A stretch of DNA of 64,000 bases from a virus. The DNA is taken from IMG/VR virus record IMGVR_UViG_3300022220_000004, positions 1 through 64,000 of that record. The stretch is one strand, 5' to 3'. The position numbers were made by a program, and so were the translations under genes. Shown in pieces: positions 16,994 through 24,826 of the stretch. The notes below the pieces were generated by a model, which saw only the letters and a program-made list of their open reading frames with translations, was not told the origin of the DNA and made no database searches. Each line of letters opens with the position of its first letter. Position 1 is the stretch's first letter.

Positions 16994-17245
16994 ATGAATC
17001 AAGAGACATTGGACAAGGTGCAGCTGAAAGAGTCTGCACTGAACCTACTGGACGCTGCGGCCGGCGAGTCCTCATGGAACAACATGCAGGAGCAGTACCC
17101 TGCCTTGGCTACGAGGCTTGAGCAGGCAATCCGCGCCGGCGTTAGCAGCGACGAGATCTTTAGGCGCCTACGGGCCAACCATGGCGCGGAGTTCTGCAAG
17201 TGGTGCAGGACTGTAGCACGGTACCTGGAGAGCGTGGTTTCATGA
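16994..17245 (+). CDS. Hypothetical helical protein, 83 aa
   Basis: A short helical protein with two cysteines near the end (FCKWC). GGAGG lies 8 nt before the ATG at 16994, so I prefer this over the ATG at 16988, which is too close. Function unknown. Confidence 0.6.
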   Translation: MNQETLDKVQLKESALNLLDAAAGESSWNNMQEQYPALATRLEQAIRAGVSSDEIFRRLRANHGAEFCKWCRTVARYLESVVS

Positions 17246-17248
17246 CCT

Positions 17249-17506
17249 ATGGATTCTCCCGACTGGCACGCAGTGCTGCGTGCAAGGGTGGACGCATTGC
17301 AGGAGCCATTCAGGGCGTTTGGCATAAGGCAGTGCGAAGAAGCGTTGAACACTTTTCGCGCCTTTCCCGCGCACGGCATGGTGATTTCATGGGAATTGGC
17401 GGAGATCGTGGAGTCGCTGGAGTACAGCGATTCACAGATCCTGGCGATGTCACATGGACATCGGCGGGAGGCACTGGCGCAGGCCGGCTGGTGGCTGTAT
17501 ATTTAG
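17249..17506 (+). CDS. Hypothetical protein, 85 aa (uncertain)
   Basis: Starts with ATG 3 nt after the previous stop, with no good ribosome binding site. Helical, ends GWWLYI. A different frame across the same DNA, open to 17571, ends with a stretch resembling part of the next virion protein (DVTWTSAGGTGAG compared with DVVWTASGGSIPG), so this region may hold a decayed gene instead. Confidence 0.4.
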   Translation: MDSPDWHAVLRARVDALQEPFRAFGIRQCEEALNTFRAFPAHGMVISWELAEIVESLEYSDSQILAMSHGHRREALAQAGWWLYI

Positions 17507-17597
17507 GGGACGATGCGGACGAAACGGGCCTCCCACAGGCTGTCTGGTTCTTCCGCAACGGAAAACGGTAGTGCACATCAGAAGAGGGGGTTAGCAC

Positions 17598-18062
17598 ATG
17601 GCTGGTTTTACGAACAGAGGGTTGTACCTCATGTTGGGATGGGTGTTTCGCGGAGACACCATCCCTACCAATTTCTATGTTGGGCTAGTCACCAGCGCAA
17701 CGGCGCCAGGCGATGACATCAACACGTTTAGTGAACTCACCGAGATCGCAGCCGGCAACGGGTACACCACTGGTGGGTACCAGTTGACCCCCGGCGCTAC
17801 AGATTTCGATGTTCACTCAGAGGACGACACCAGCAACTATGCGTATGTCCAGATCAAAGACGTGGTGTGGACGGCAAGTGGCGGCTCGATCCCTGGTTCA
17901 GGCAACGGTGCCCGCTACGCCGTCTTGCTGGACGACAACGGCACGGTTGCCAACCGCCAGGTGATCGCCTGGTGGGATCTCACAAGTGATCGCACCGTGT
18001 CTGTTGGCCAGGCGTTGACCCTGGAAGATCTAGAGTCGCAGTTACGCCAAGCAGCGCCGTAA
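17598..18062 (+). CDS. Virion protein, 154 aa
   Basis: Recognisable as a recurrent small virion protein: FTNRGLYLMLGWVFRG, PTNFYVGLVT, LTEIAAGNGY, DVVWTASGG, GARYAVLLDDNG. It is beta-rich and has the look of a tail or head fibre/decoration component. The exact location in the particle is unknown. ATG behind GAGGGGGTTAGCAC, a start region shared with other late genes. Confidence 0.65.
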   Translation: MAGFTNRGLYLMLGWVFRGDTIPTNFYVGLVTSATAPGDDINTFSELTEIAAGNGYTTGGYQLTPGATDFDVHSEDDTSNYAYVQIKDVVWTASGGSIPGSGNGARYAVLLDDNGTVANRQVIAWWDLTSDRTVSVGQALTLEDLESQLRQAAP

Positions 18063-18098
18063 CCCAGTACGGCGTTTGTCTTCCTTCCTCCTATTGGT

Positions 18099-18129
18099 CC
18101 GGGGATCGTGTGAGGGGCACGATCCCCGG
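18099..18129. other. Perfect 12-bp hairpin in late operon
   Basis: CCGGGGATCGTG and CACGATCCCCGG with a 7-nt loop (TGAGGGG). No T-run follows on either strand, so it is not a standard terminator. It lies between two virion genes and could adjust RNA stability or expression between them. Confidence 0.6.
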
Positions 18130-18176
18130 CCAGGGAGGGTATCTATGGTGCACCACAAGACGGAGGTTGATCGCCC

Positions 18177-18776
18177 GTGGCCACTCTGACTCTGACGTAC
18201 CCCTTTGCCACAACGGTGGAGGGGTGGGCGGATATGAACACCACAGCCACCAGGGAGTATGACGCCTCTTACGGCAACCCTTCTGGCTCGCTGAAAGAAC
18301 GCCTGCAGGGCCGCAACAAGACGGATACTGGCGGCTGGCGACTGGAAGGGACCTGGGAAGACCTGGGGGTCCCCTCTGGCGCTACAGTAACCCATATCCG
18401 CCTGGAGGGGTGCGACTATCGCTGTACAGAGTACAGCGCCGTAGACTCTGCCACAGACCTAATCGTCAAGCTACAAAATAGCATCTACGTCGATCAGGCC
18501 ACTATGCACAGTGGCGTGTCCATCACTGCCGCTCACGGATCGTGGCAAAGTCTTGGGGCGCAGTCTGACCAAGCGGTGCCAGCCGGGCTACAGGCCAGCA
18601 CCAGTTCGATCTGCATCTTCACCGGGGTCAACTTAGACCTGGCCAATGATGGCGGCGCAGCCATCACCCTCTATGATGACAATGTAGAGATCGTCATCAC
18701 CTATGAAACCGCATCGTCTTTTCCGCCAGTGCCAGACGCACAGCGCTTGCGAAGGACGCCACTTATCAGGATGTAG
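18177..18776 (+). CDS. Virion protein, 199 aa
   Basis: A beta-rich protein resembling a carbohydrate-binding or fibre-type jelly roll, with NGWADMNTT-like start, WRLEGTWEDLGVPSGATVT and a C-terminal VEIVITYET strand. Starts with GTG about 12 nt after GGAGG. It lies in the late operon among small virion proteins. Function unknown. Confidence 0.6.
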   Translation: MATLTLTYPFATTVEGWADMNTTATREYDASYGNPSGSLKERLQGRNKTDTGGWRLEGTWEDLGVPSGATVTHIRLEGCDYRCTEYSAVDSATDLIVKLQNSIYVDQATMHSGVSITAAHGSWQSLGAQSDQAVPAGLQASTSSICIFTGVNLDLANDGGAAITLYDDNVEIVITYETASSFPPVPDAQRLRRTPLIRM

Positions 18777-18785
18777 GAGGCAACC

Positions 18786-19238
18786 ATGGGTAGAATGTAC
18801 GTGGGAGTGTTCGAGCAGGTATCCGTCAGTGCGATCCAGGACCTGTTTGAACTGAACGCGCCCGCCGACGCTGCGGTGATCGTTCACCGGATCTTGATCA
18901 CTCAGAGTGCAGGGGAGACATCGGAGCAATTACCGATCTTGATTCACAGGGCCAGCACGTCCGGCTCTGGCGGCACCACCCCCACAGCCTCCCCACTGGA
19001 GGTAGGATCGCCGGCATTCGGCGGAACAGTGGAGGCCAATAACACTTCTCAGGGGACCGAGGGAACTTTCATTCATGCCGAGGGGTTCAACGTGCTGAAT
19101 GGGTTCGACTTCCATCCTACGCCAGAGTGCCGACCTGTGATCTCGCCAAGCGGCAGGCTAGTCGTGGAATTGCAGGCTGCGCCCGCAGCCGCCCTGACGA
19201 TGAACGGCATCATACTCTTTGAGGAAGTGGGCGGCTAA
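18786..19238 (+). CDS. Virion protein, 150 aa
   Basis: A beta-rich protein of a recurring phage type: RMYVGVFEQVSVSAIQDLFEL, AVIVHRILI, IHRASTSGSGG, FGGTVEANNTSQGTEG, VISPSGRLVVEL. The plan is consistent with a trimeric head or tail fibre/decoration domain. ATG behind AGGAGGCAACC. The next gene follows after 3 nt. Confidence 0.65.
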   Translation: MGRMYVGVFEQVSVSAIQDLFELNAPADAAVIVHRILITQSAGETSEQLPILIHRASTSGSGGTTPTASPLEVGSPAFGGTVEANNTSQGTEGTFIHAEGFNVLNGFDFHPTPECRPVISPSGRLVVELQAAPAAALTMNGIILFEEVGG

Positions 19239-19241
19239 ACA

Positions 19242-20714
19242 ATGCCAGGGCACGTCTATCGCCGGCCATCTGTTCGCCGTCAGCCAAGGGGGTGGGTACT
19301 CCCATTCCTGGATGTTGGCGGCGGCGTCACGGTTTCACCTACCGCTGGCCATGCCATTGGCGACGGCGACAACCCTGTAGTTATCATTGGCAGCGTCACC
19401 GTTGCCCCCACACCAGGACACGGGATCGACTCCGGCGCCGATCCGACAGTCATCATGGGCAGCGTCACCGTTGCCCCCACAGCCGGACACGGGATCGGCG
19501 CAGGCGCTGACCCGACGGTGGTCCATGGCAGCATCGTGGTTGGTCCTGCAGCTGGTCATGCCGTCGGCGGCGCCACAGATCCTCTGGTTGTCTTGGGTAG
19601 CGTTACTGCCACCCCTGCTGCCGGGCATGGGATAGGATCTGGCGCCGATCCCGATGTTGTCTTAGGCGATGTAACGGTTTCACCTGCCGTCGGCTATGCC
19701 ATTGGCCACGGCATTGACCCAACGGTCACGGAGGGTGGAGACGTTACAGTCTCGCCATCTGCCGGCCACGCCATCGGCCACGGTGTTGATCCCGACGTTG
19801 GCCAGAGCAGCATGACGGTTTCACCAGCTGCCGGCCATGCCATTGGCCACGGCGTTGACCCAACCACGCACCAGGGCAGCTTGACACTCAGTCCGAGTGC
19901 AGGCCACGGGATTGGATCTGGCATCGATCCCGACGTTGGCCAGAGCAGCATGACGGTTTCGCCAGCTGCAGGCCATGCCATTGGCCATGGCGTTGACCCG
20001 ACCACGCACCAGGGCAGCTTGACGCTCAGCCCGAGCGCAGGCCACGGGATAGGATCTGGCGTTGATCCCGATGTCATACTGGGCAATGTCACTGCTTCAC
20101 CTGCCGCTGGCCATGCCATTGGCCACGGTATTGACCCAACGGTCATAGAGGGCGGAGATGTTTCTGTTTCACCAGCCGCCGGCTATGCCATTGGCCACGG
20201 TGTTGATCCCGGCGTTGGCCAGAGCAGCATGACGGTTTCGCCAGGCGCCGGCTACGGACTTGGCGACGGTGCCAACCCGGCCGTTGTCCTGGGTAGCCTG
20301 GCCATCTCGCCGGCTGCGGGCCACGGGATCGGTGATGGCGTTGACCCAACCACGCACCAGGGCAACTTGGTGCTCAGCCCGAGCGCTGGCCACGGGATCG
20401 GTAACGGCGTTGATCCTACCACCCTCTTGGGTAGCCTGGCCATCTCGCCGGCCGCAGGTCACGGGATCGGCAGCGGTACCAACCCGGCCGTTGTCCTGGG
20501 TAGCCTGGCCATCTCGCCAGCTGCCGGCTACGGGGTCGGCAACGGCGTCGATCCAACGGTCCTGGTGGGCACTGCTGTCTCAGTCGCTATGGCGGCGACT
20601 TCCTACGTTTTTGTAACAAAGTCCGTAGTGTCCAGGGTGTGGCATGGCATAGAAGCGGACTCGCAGGTGTGTGACTCGATGCAGGTGATCAGTAGAGTGG
20701 GAGGTACGGACTAA
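19242..20714 (+). CDS. Virion-associated protein made of 18 repeats of 23 residues
   Basis: A 490-aa protein with a 28-residue basic start, 18 consecutive repeats (residues 29-444) and a 46-residue end. The repeat consensus is roughly VTVSPAAGHAIGxGVDPTV, then two to four residues and GS. Each repeat has a beta strand, a Gly-His turn and an Asp-Pro turn, suggesting a beta-solenoid rod. It may be a head fibre, a host-binding stalk or a packaged rod. The tail part carries a few cysteines and hydrophobic residues. It overlaps the next gene as TAATG. I know no family with this repeat. Confidence 0.8.
   Translation: MPGHVYRRPSVRRQPRGWVLPFLDVGGGVTVSPTAGHAIGDGDNPVVIIGSVTVAPTPGHGIDSGADPTVIMGSVTVAPTAGHGIGAGADPTVVHGSIVVGPAAGHAVGGATDPLVVLGSVTATPAAGHGIGSGADPDVVLGDVTVSPAVGYAIGHGIDPTVTEGGDVTVSPSAGHAIGHGVDPDVGQSSMTVSPAAGHAIGHGVDPTTHQGSLTLSPSAGHGIGSGIDPDVGQSSMTVSPAAGHAIGHGVDPTTHQGSLTLSPSAGHGIGSGVDPDVILGNVTASPAAGHAIGHGIDPTVIEGGDVSVSPAAGYAIGHGVDPGVGQSSMTVSPGAGYGLGDGANPAVVLGSLAISPAAGHGIGDGVDPTTHQGNLVLSPSAGHGIGNGVDPTTLLGSLAISPAAGHGIGSGTNPAVVLGSLAISPAAGYGVGNGVDPTVLVGTAVSVAMAATSYVFVTKSVVSRVWHGIEADSQVCDSMQVISRVGGTD
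19326..20573 (+). repeat. 69-bp tandem DNA repeat array in coding sequence
   Basis: Eighteen units of 69 bp (two of 72 bp). Some blocks are nearly identical over two units (for example about 19800-19930 and 19935-20065), which shows recent internal duplication, while the outer units have diverged. Copy number is likely to vary between relatives and to be hard to assemble. Confidence 0.85.
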
Positions 20715-21031
20715 TGGAGATCGTCAGGCCGGCCAGGGACGACTACGGCGCCACGGTAACTTTCACCATGCGCAAGCAGGATGAGACAGTGCTTGACTTG
20801 AGCACTGCTACGGCAGTTCAAGGGTACTTAGTGCAACCAGATGGAACCGTGGTGAGCAAGGAAGCCACCAAAGTTGGCGACGGCAGCACAGGTCAGATAG
20901 TGATCACATTCGATGAAGACGACCTGGACCAGAACGGCGAGTACATCTTAGAGCCAGACATCATATTCGCAACCGCACAATATGGCGGCACCCCGCACAG
21001 ATTTACTGTAAGGCCGTCCGCAAGGGGGTAG
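20714..21031 (+). CDS. BppU-like small virion protein
   Basis: A 105-aa protein with the plan of baseplate upper protein N-terminal domains: YGATVTFTMRKQDETVLDLS, AVQGYLVQPDGT, GQIVITF, NGEYILEPDI. These immunoglobulin-like domains join fibres to phage particles. Coupled to the repeat protein by TAATG, so it may be the adaptor that anchors the repeat rod. Confidence 0.6.
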   Translation: MEIVRPARDDYGATVTFTMRKQDETVLDLSTATAVQGYLVQPDGTVVSKEATKVGDGSTGQIVITFDEDDLDQNGEYILEPDIIFATAQYGGTPHRFTVRPSARG

Positions 21032-21033
21032 TT

Positions 21034-21720
21034 ATGATGTTCAACACTTTCCCGGCATTCAGGGAACTAAGGGATGGCAGGGTGGCTTCTGTGAGAGAGA
21101 TGCGTGTATCGACTCTCAGGATCTTTTTGCGAGCAACCATCACGATGGCTTTGATCTACTCTCTGTACAGTTCTATTATTTACGCACTCTCCTGGATCAC
21201 ATCGCTCGCCTTTGTGACAGCCCTGCTAGCCACCAGCTTTGTGGTGGTTGCCTGTCACGTACTCTTCATTGCGGGACCGCACAGAAGGTGGGTTGCCCCA
21301 TGCTATCTTGCGGTCATCGTCGCCGGCATTCTCATAGGCGAGACTGAGCCACAGGGCTTCTACCTTGGAGAGAGCGTCATCTATATGGCTATACCGATTG
21401 TGATTGCACCTGCGATTTGCCCCCCCCCATCAGCCTTTGTTTTGTGGGCGGCGTTCACCGGCGGCGCCACAGCTTATGGCCTGAGTCAAAACCAGGGTAC
21501 CCAGGTAAACTTCTACGCCTTTGTATCCCTGTTCTTTGTTTCACTCATCGTCTACATCATCAACGCACGGTCTGAGGCCGTGGTGAGACGCACCCTTGCA
21601 GACAAAAGCGTGCTGAATCAGGCAATGGATGTCGTGATCGAGCACGAAAGGGGCGCTATCAGGGGGTACCAGGCAAATGGAAGATCAAGACAAGATACTA
21701 GAGTTAATCAAGGTAACTGA
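21034..21720 (+). CDS. Six-span membrane protein
   Basis: A 228-aa protein with about six hydrophobic helices between residues 28 and 176, a basic inside loop (GPHRRW) and a charged cytoplasmic C-terminus. Such membrane domains are known from bacterial sensor proteins; no kinase domain follows. It lies in the middle of virion genes, where it looks foreign. The frame passes through nine consecutive C at 21420-21428, so a sequencing slip there would alter the product. It overlaps the next gene by 44 nt. It may act in superinfection exclusion, which is inference only. Confidence 0.6.
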   Translation: MMFNTFPAFRELRDGRVASVREMRVSTLRIFLRATITMALIYSLYSSIIYALSWITSLAFVTALLATSFVVVACHVLFIAGPHRRWVAPCYLAVIVAGILIGETEPQGFYLGESVIYMAIPIVIAPAICPPPSAFVLWAAFTGGATAYGLSQNQGTQVNFYAFVSLFFVSLIVYIINARSEAVVRRTLADKSVLNQAMDVVIEHERGAIRGYQANGRSRQDTRVNQGN

Positions 21721-22045
21721 GGAACGCACCCTGGCCGAAGAGAGGGTGCGCATGATGCTGACCGAGATCACCACCGGACAGGACGGCGTGCGCTCTGAGG
21801 TTGGGCACTTGGCTAACCAGCTGGTGATGCTGTCCAGGTGTATCGAGGGCCTGCAGCAAATGATCACCATCGTGGTAGAGTACATGGCGGTCATTGCCGG
21901 GCGCGATCATGACGAGATTCGGGAAATACGTGAACGCCTACTGGCCAGCCTGGCCGGCAAGGGTGACGGCATTTCGTTTGGCGAGCACGCCAAGGTTGGG
22001 ATCGGCGGTGATGTGGTTGGCGGCGATCAGAAAGGAACAAAGTGA
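21677..22045 (+). CDS. Coiled-coil protein with C-terminal GGDVVGGD motif
   Basis: A 122-aa protein, mostly amphipathic helix (likely coiled coil, residues 1-95), ending in ISFGEHAKVGIGGDVVGGDQ. The same ISFG...GGD..GGDQ motif starts the next protein. In bacteria such motifs occur as repeated beta-type tags in modular signalling and conflict proteins. The exact role is unknown. It stops 1 nt before the next ATG. Confidence 0.6.
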   Translation: MEDQDKILELIKVTEERTLAEERVRMMLTEITTGQDGVRSEVGHLANQLVMLSRCIEGLQQMITIVVEYMAVIAGRDHDEIREIRERLLASLAGKGDGISFGEHAKVGIGGDVVGGDQKGTK

Positions 22046-22046
22046 C

Positions 22047-22364
22047 ATGGGCATCTCGTTTGGGGACGACGCAGAGGTTACGGTTGAAGGCGACATGGTT
22101 GGTGGTGACCAGATCATCTCCGAGGGAGCTTGGGAGAGCGTGGCTGCTGTGATTGCGAGTTCTGGTGGAGGTCTACCGCAGAGAACGGACGCCATGCAGG
22201 CGCTTAGCGCAATACGTGAGGAAATGAAGGCAGAGGACCCTTCCCCCGAGAAACTGGGAAGGTTCACAGACACAATCAAGTTGCTCGCGCCAGGCGCCAT
22301 CACGGCACTAGTCACCGCCGTGCCGAAGATCCTGGAAGTCCTGCCGGCACTGGTGGTGAAATGA
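22047..22364 (+). CDS. Protein with N-terminal GDMVGGD motif
   Basis: A 105-aa protein that starts ISFGDDAEVTVEGDMVGGDQ, matching the end of the upstream protein, followed by a helical domain with a hydrophobic C-terminus (ITALVTAVPKILEVLPALVV) that may touch the membrane. I set the ATG at 22047 (junction TGACATG); longer frames run inside the previous gene. It probably pairs with the upstream protein. Confidence 0.65.
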   Translation: MGISFGDDAEVTVEGDMVGGDQIISEGAWESVAAVIASSGGGLPQRTDAMQALSAIREEMKAEDPSPEKLGRFTDTIKLLAPGAITALVTAVPKILEVLPALVVK

Positions 22365-22708
22365 AACTCGTGGTACCAGTTCCGGCCATGACCATACGCC
22401 ATGACGTTGACAGCGATCTTGTTGTCGGCATGCGGATAGAGTACCAGGAAGAGGGCCAGATCCAGGCGATACTGGAGGCCCTGGAGAGGCGCATTTATAT
22501 CGAGCAGGGCCGCGCCGGCCTTGATCCGTCTACGCCTGGCCTGTGCCTGGTCGGCATCGTGATGCCGTGCGGGTATCGGTACATCTTCCATGGCAGGGAT
22601 GACCTACCCGAGACATCTATGCCGTGCGGTTGCGGCCGGGATGGCCACTGGGTTGTGCTGTACGATAGGGTCAGCCAGCTTGCTTCACCGGCAGCTATCT
22701 GGCCTTGA
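22361..22708 (+). CDS. Hypothetical protein, 115 aa
   Basis: Alpha/beta protein with IRHDVDSDLVVGMRIEY, a helix, then a Cys-containing C-terminal part (MPCGYRYIF, MPCGCGRDGHWVVLYD). Starts with ATGA overlap. Its stop codon overlaps the -35 box of the following promoter. It closes the apparent insert of membrane and VGGD genes. Confidence 0.55.
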   Translation: MKLVVPVPAMTIRHDVDSDLVVGMRIEYQEEGQIQAILEALERRIYIEQGRAGLDPSTPGLCLVGIVMPCGYRYIFHGRDDLPETSMPCGCGRDGHWVVLYDRVSQLASPAAIWP

Positions 22709-22733
22709 CAATTTATCAGGTTTGCTATAAAAT
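22705..22733 (+). promoter_or_regulatory. Late operon promoter 2
   Basis: TTGACA, 17-nt spacer, TAAAAT, 18 nt before the protease start codon. It matches promoter 1 outside the core boxes as well (ATCAG, TTTG and ATAC at the same spacing), so both probably answer to the same factor or share descent. Confidence 0.85.
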
Positions 22734-22751
22734 ACTAGGGAGGGTTACACG

Positions 22752-24272
22752 ATGCCACAGGATGGAAAGATCGACCAGGAAAACCCCCGTAGCAGGTGGG
22801 TCGATGAATACTCAGCGGATCTAGTGCTGGCCGGTGAGCCAGTGAGACTCTTGCCTGTGATGCCGGGCGGCTACCACCGATGGGGCATAAAGAGAGATCC
22901 GATCACCTTCGACACACTGCAGGAATTTGTCAGGAACTTCCTTCAACGCCTGAACATTGGCGGTCTAGTCAAGAATCTGCCACTGAACGTGGAGCACGAT
23001 GAGGGCGCCGGCAAGGTTGGCAGCATCTCCAACATGGAAGCCAGGCAGGATGGCCTGTACGCCTGGTTCGACCTGACAGAGGAAGGCCGTGAACTACTGG
23101 AGGGCGGCAAGTTTGACTATCTATCCCCCGAGATCGTATGGGAATTTGAGGACATCATAACAGGCGAGGCAAAGGGGCCTGTGGTTGTGGGCGCAGCCTT
23201 GACCAATTACCCATTCTTTGGTGAGAGCACCGCTATGTACAGTGACGGCGCAGCCGCACAGATTGCAGAGCGGTTTTCTTCTGAGTTGCCTGCGGGCACC
23301 TTGAACAGCGGGGTTGGCGACCTGATTTCAGAGGTCACGGCCATGGTGGGCCGTTACGGGTTTGAACTATTCGATCTGGAGCTATGGGGGGACAATCCTG
23401 TCCTGGCCTTTAGCCGCCTGTCATACGCTCTGGACAAACCAGAGCGGGTGCAATTCTTTTTCACGCTCGCGCAATGTGATGCGCAGCAAGGGGAGGGTGA
23501 GGCGTACTACCCACGCTCAGCCTTCCTCTTCCATGAAGGACCGGCTGGCGATTGGAAGTACAGGGTCAAGGGGTACAGCGGGCACTTGCTGCAGCACGAC
23601 AGGCGCCTGGTGCAGCAGGCGCACTCAGACATGCTTGACTCAGAACCTGGCGCAGTTGGGCGCCATGCCAGCCTCTTTGAGGCGTTCGCAGACCACACAC
23701 AGGAGGAAACGATTATGCCGCCAGAAGGACAGACAGAAGAAGGTGCGGTGGTATCGGCCGAGGACTTTGCAGCCATGCAGGAACGGGCCACCACCTTGAG
23801 CGATCAGGTGGAATTGCTCACTCGCCAGGCAGCTGCGCGAGAGCAGCAGGTTCTTGACCTGCGGCACCAGCGGGTGGTTGATCAGTTCAGCCGAGAGGCC
23901 GAACAGTTCTCAGCCCTTGGCGTTGGGGTTGACGAGTATGCCGGGCACTTTGCCTGGCTGCAGTCCGTTGACCAGGACGGCGAGCACTTGCCGTGGTTCC
24001 AGTCGGTATTCAGCACTGCCGACGAAGCACTGGCACAGAGCGCTGCGTTCCAGGAGAGCGGTACCGGCGAGCAGGCGCCAGCCGGCAACGAGCCGTTCAC
24101 CAGGATTCAGCAGCTTATGGATGCCAAGGCCAAGGCCAAGGGGGTGACCCTCACGGCCGGCACCGAGGCGTACAACGATGCCATGTCAGAAGTCATGGCC
24201 GAGAATCCGGGACTTTACGAAGAGTACCGGGCAAGACTGGTGAACGGTCCTAGCGAGCCGCTGGTAGACTAG
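22752..24272 (+). CDS. Head maturation protease with C-terminal scaffold (Mu I-like)
   Basis: A 506-aa protein. The first 165 residues match Mu-type prohead proteases: LPLNVEHDEGAGKVG (His82, Asp83), DGLYAWFDLTEEG, FDYLSPEIVWEF (Ser125) and VVGAALTNYPFFGE. It should cut the scaffold and capsid precursors during head assembly. Residues 170-310 are an extra domain I do not recognise. Residues 322-506 are a scaffold, also made separately from an internal start at 23715. First gene after promoter 2. Confidence 0.85.
   Translation: MPQDGKIDQENPRSRWVDEYSADLVLAGEPVRLLPVMPGGYHRWGIKRDPITFDTLQEFVRNFLQRLNIGGLVKNLPLNVEHDEGAGKVGSISNMEARQDGLYAWFDLTEEGRELLEGGKFDYLSPEIVWEFEDIITGEAKGPVVVGAALTNYPFFGESTAMYSDGAAAQIAERFSSELPAGTLNSGVGDLISEVTAMVGRYGFELFDLELWGDNPVLAFSRLSYALDKPERVQFFFTLAQCDAQQGEGEAYYPRSAFLFHEGPAGDWKYRVKGYSGHLLQHDRRLVQQAHSDMLDSEPGAVGRHASLFEAFADHTQEETIMPPEGQTEEGAVVSAEDFAAMQERATTLSDQVELLTRQAAAREQQVLDLRHQRVVDQFSREAEQFSALGVGVDEYAGHFAWLQSVDQDGEHLPWFQSVFSTADEALAQSAAFQESGTGEQAPAGNEPFTRIQQLMDAKAKAKGVTLTAGTEAYNDAMSEVMAENPGLYEEYRARLVNGPSEPLVD
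23715..24272 (+). CDS. Internal scaffold protein from nested in-frame start
   Basis: An in-frame ATG at 23715 follows AGGAGG with 8-nt spacing, the best ribosome binding site in this region. The product of 185 aa is acidic and coiled-coil rich (VSAEDFAAMQERATTLSDQV), as expected for a scaffold, and ends together with the protease. Phage Mu (I/Z) and lambda (C/Nu3) use the same arrangement. Confidence 0.8.
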   Translation: MPPEGQTEEGAVVSAEDFAAMQERATTLSDQVELLTRQAAAREQQVLDLRHQRVVDQFSREAEQFSALGVGVDEYAGHFAWLQSVDQDGEHLPWFQSVFSTADEALAQSAAFQESGTGEQAPAGNEPFTRIQQLMDAKAKAKGVTLTAGTEAYNDAMSEVMAENPGLYEEYRARLVNGPSEPLVD

Positions 24273-24324
24273 CTGGCTCATGGCCAGATCGGCACACCTG
24301 AGAGATTGACACGGAGGTAAGACC

Positions 24325-24759
24325 ATGGCAGTTAGTGGACAGTTTAACATCGTCAGGGCGTTCGTCGCTGGTGTAGACCTGACCGGCCACAAGTTCAAGG
24401 CCGTGATGCTCTCCAGCGGCAACATCATCGTGCCGCTTGCTGCAGCCGGTGATGGCGCCGATATGATCGGTATCCTGCAGGATGAACCAGAGAGCGGCCA
24501 GGTTGGCGAAGTGGTCATTTTCGGTTTCTCCAAGGTGGTTGCCAAGGAAGCGATTGCGGTTGGCAACTTCATCATGGCCACCGGCAGCGACACTGCAGCG
24601 GACTCAGGCAAGGTCCTGGTGGCGACCGAGCAGGGCACGGATGAAGCCGCCGAGATGATGATCGGCCGGGCGTTGCAGGCAGCTGCCGCCGATGGCAACA
24701 TCATCGAGGCGTGGATCACCGGGTCAGTGCCGGCCGACCGCAGGATCGCCGCAGCCTAG
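24325..24759 (+). CDS. Head decoration protein (DUF2190-like)
   Basis: A 144-aa protein of the small capsid-stabilising type: beta-rich with AVMLSSGNIIVPLAAAGDGADMIG, GKVLVATEQGTDEAAEMMIG and an Ala/Gly-rich end. It lies between the protease/scaffold and major capsid genes, the usual place. ATG 7 nt after GGAGGTAA. Confidence 0.75.
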   Translation: MAVSGQFNIVRAFVAGVDLTGHKFKAVMLSSGNIIVPLAAAGDGADMIGILQDEPESGQVGEVVIFGFSKVVAKEAIAVGNFIMATGSDTAADSGKVLVATEQGTDEAAEMMIGRALQAAAADGNIIEAWITGSVPADRRIAAA

Positions 24760-24826
24760 AAGCCGGTAGCGATTGGAGCACCGGCCACTTAGAGTTTCTT
24801 AGTAAACACCATGGAGGTTTAGCACA

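Noticed and set aside
19280-20462. Several long frames opposite the repeat protein
   Set aside because: They arise from the tandem repeat itself and have repeat-derived low-complexity sequence.
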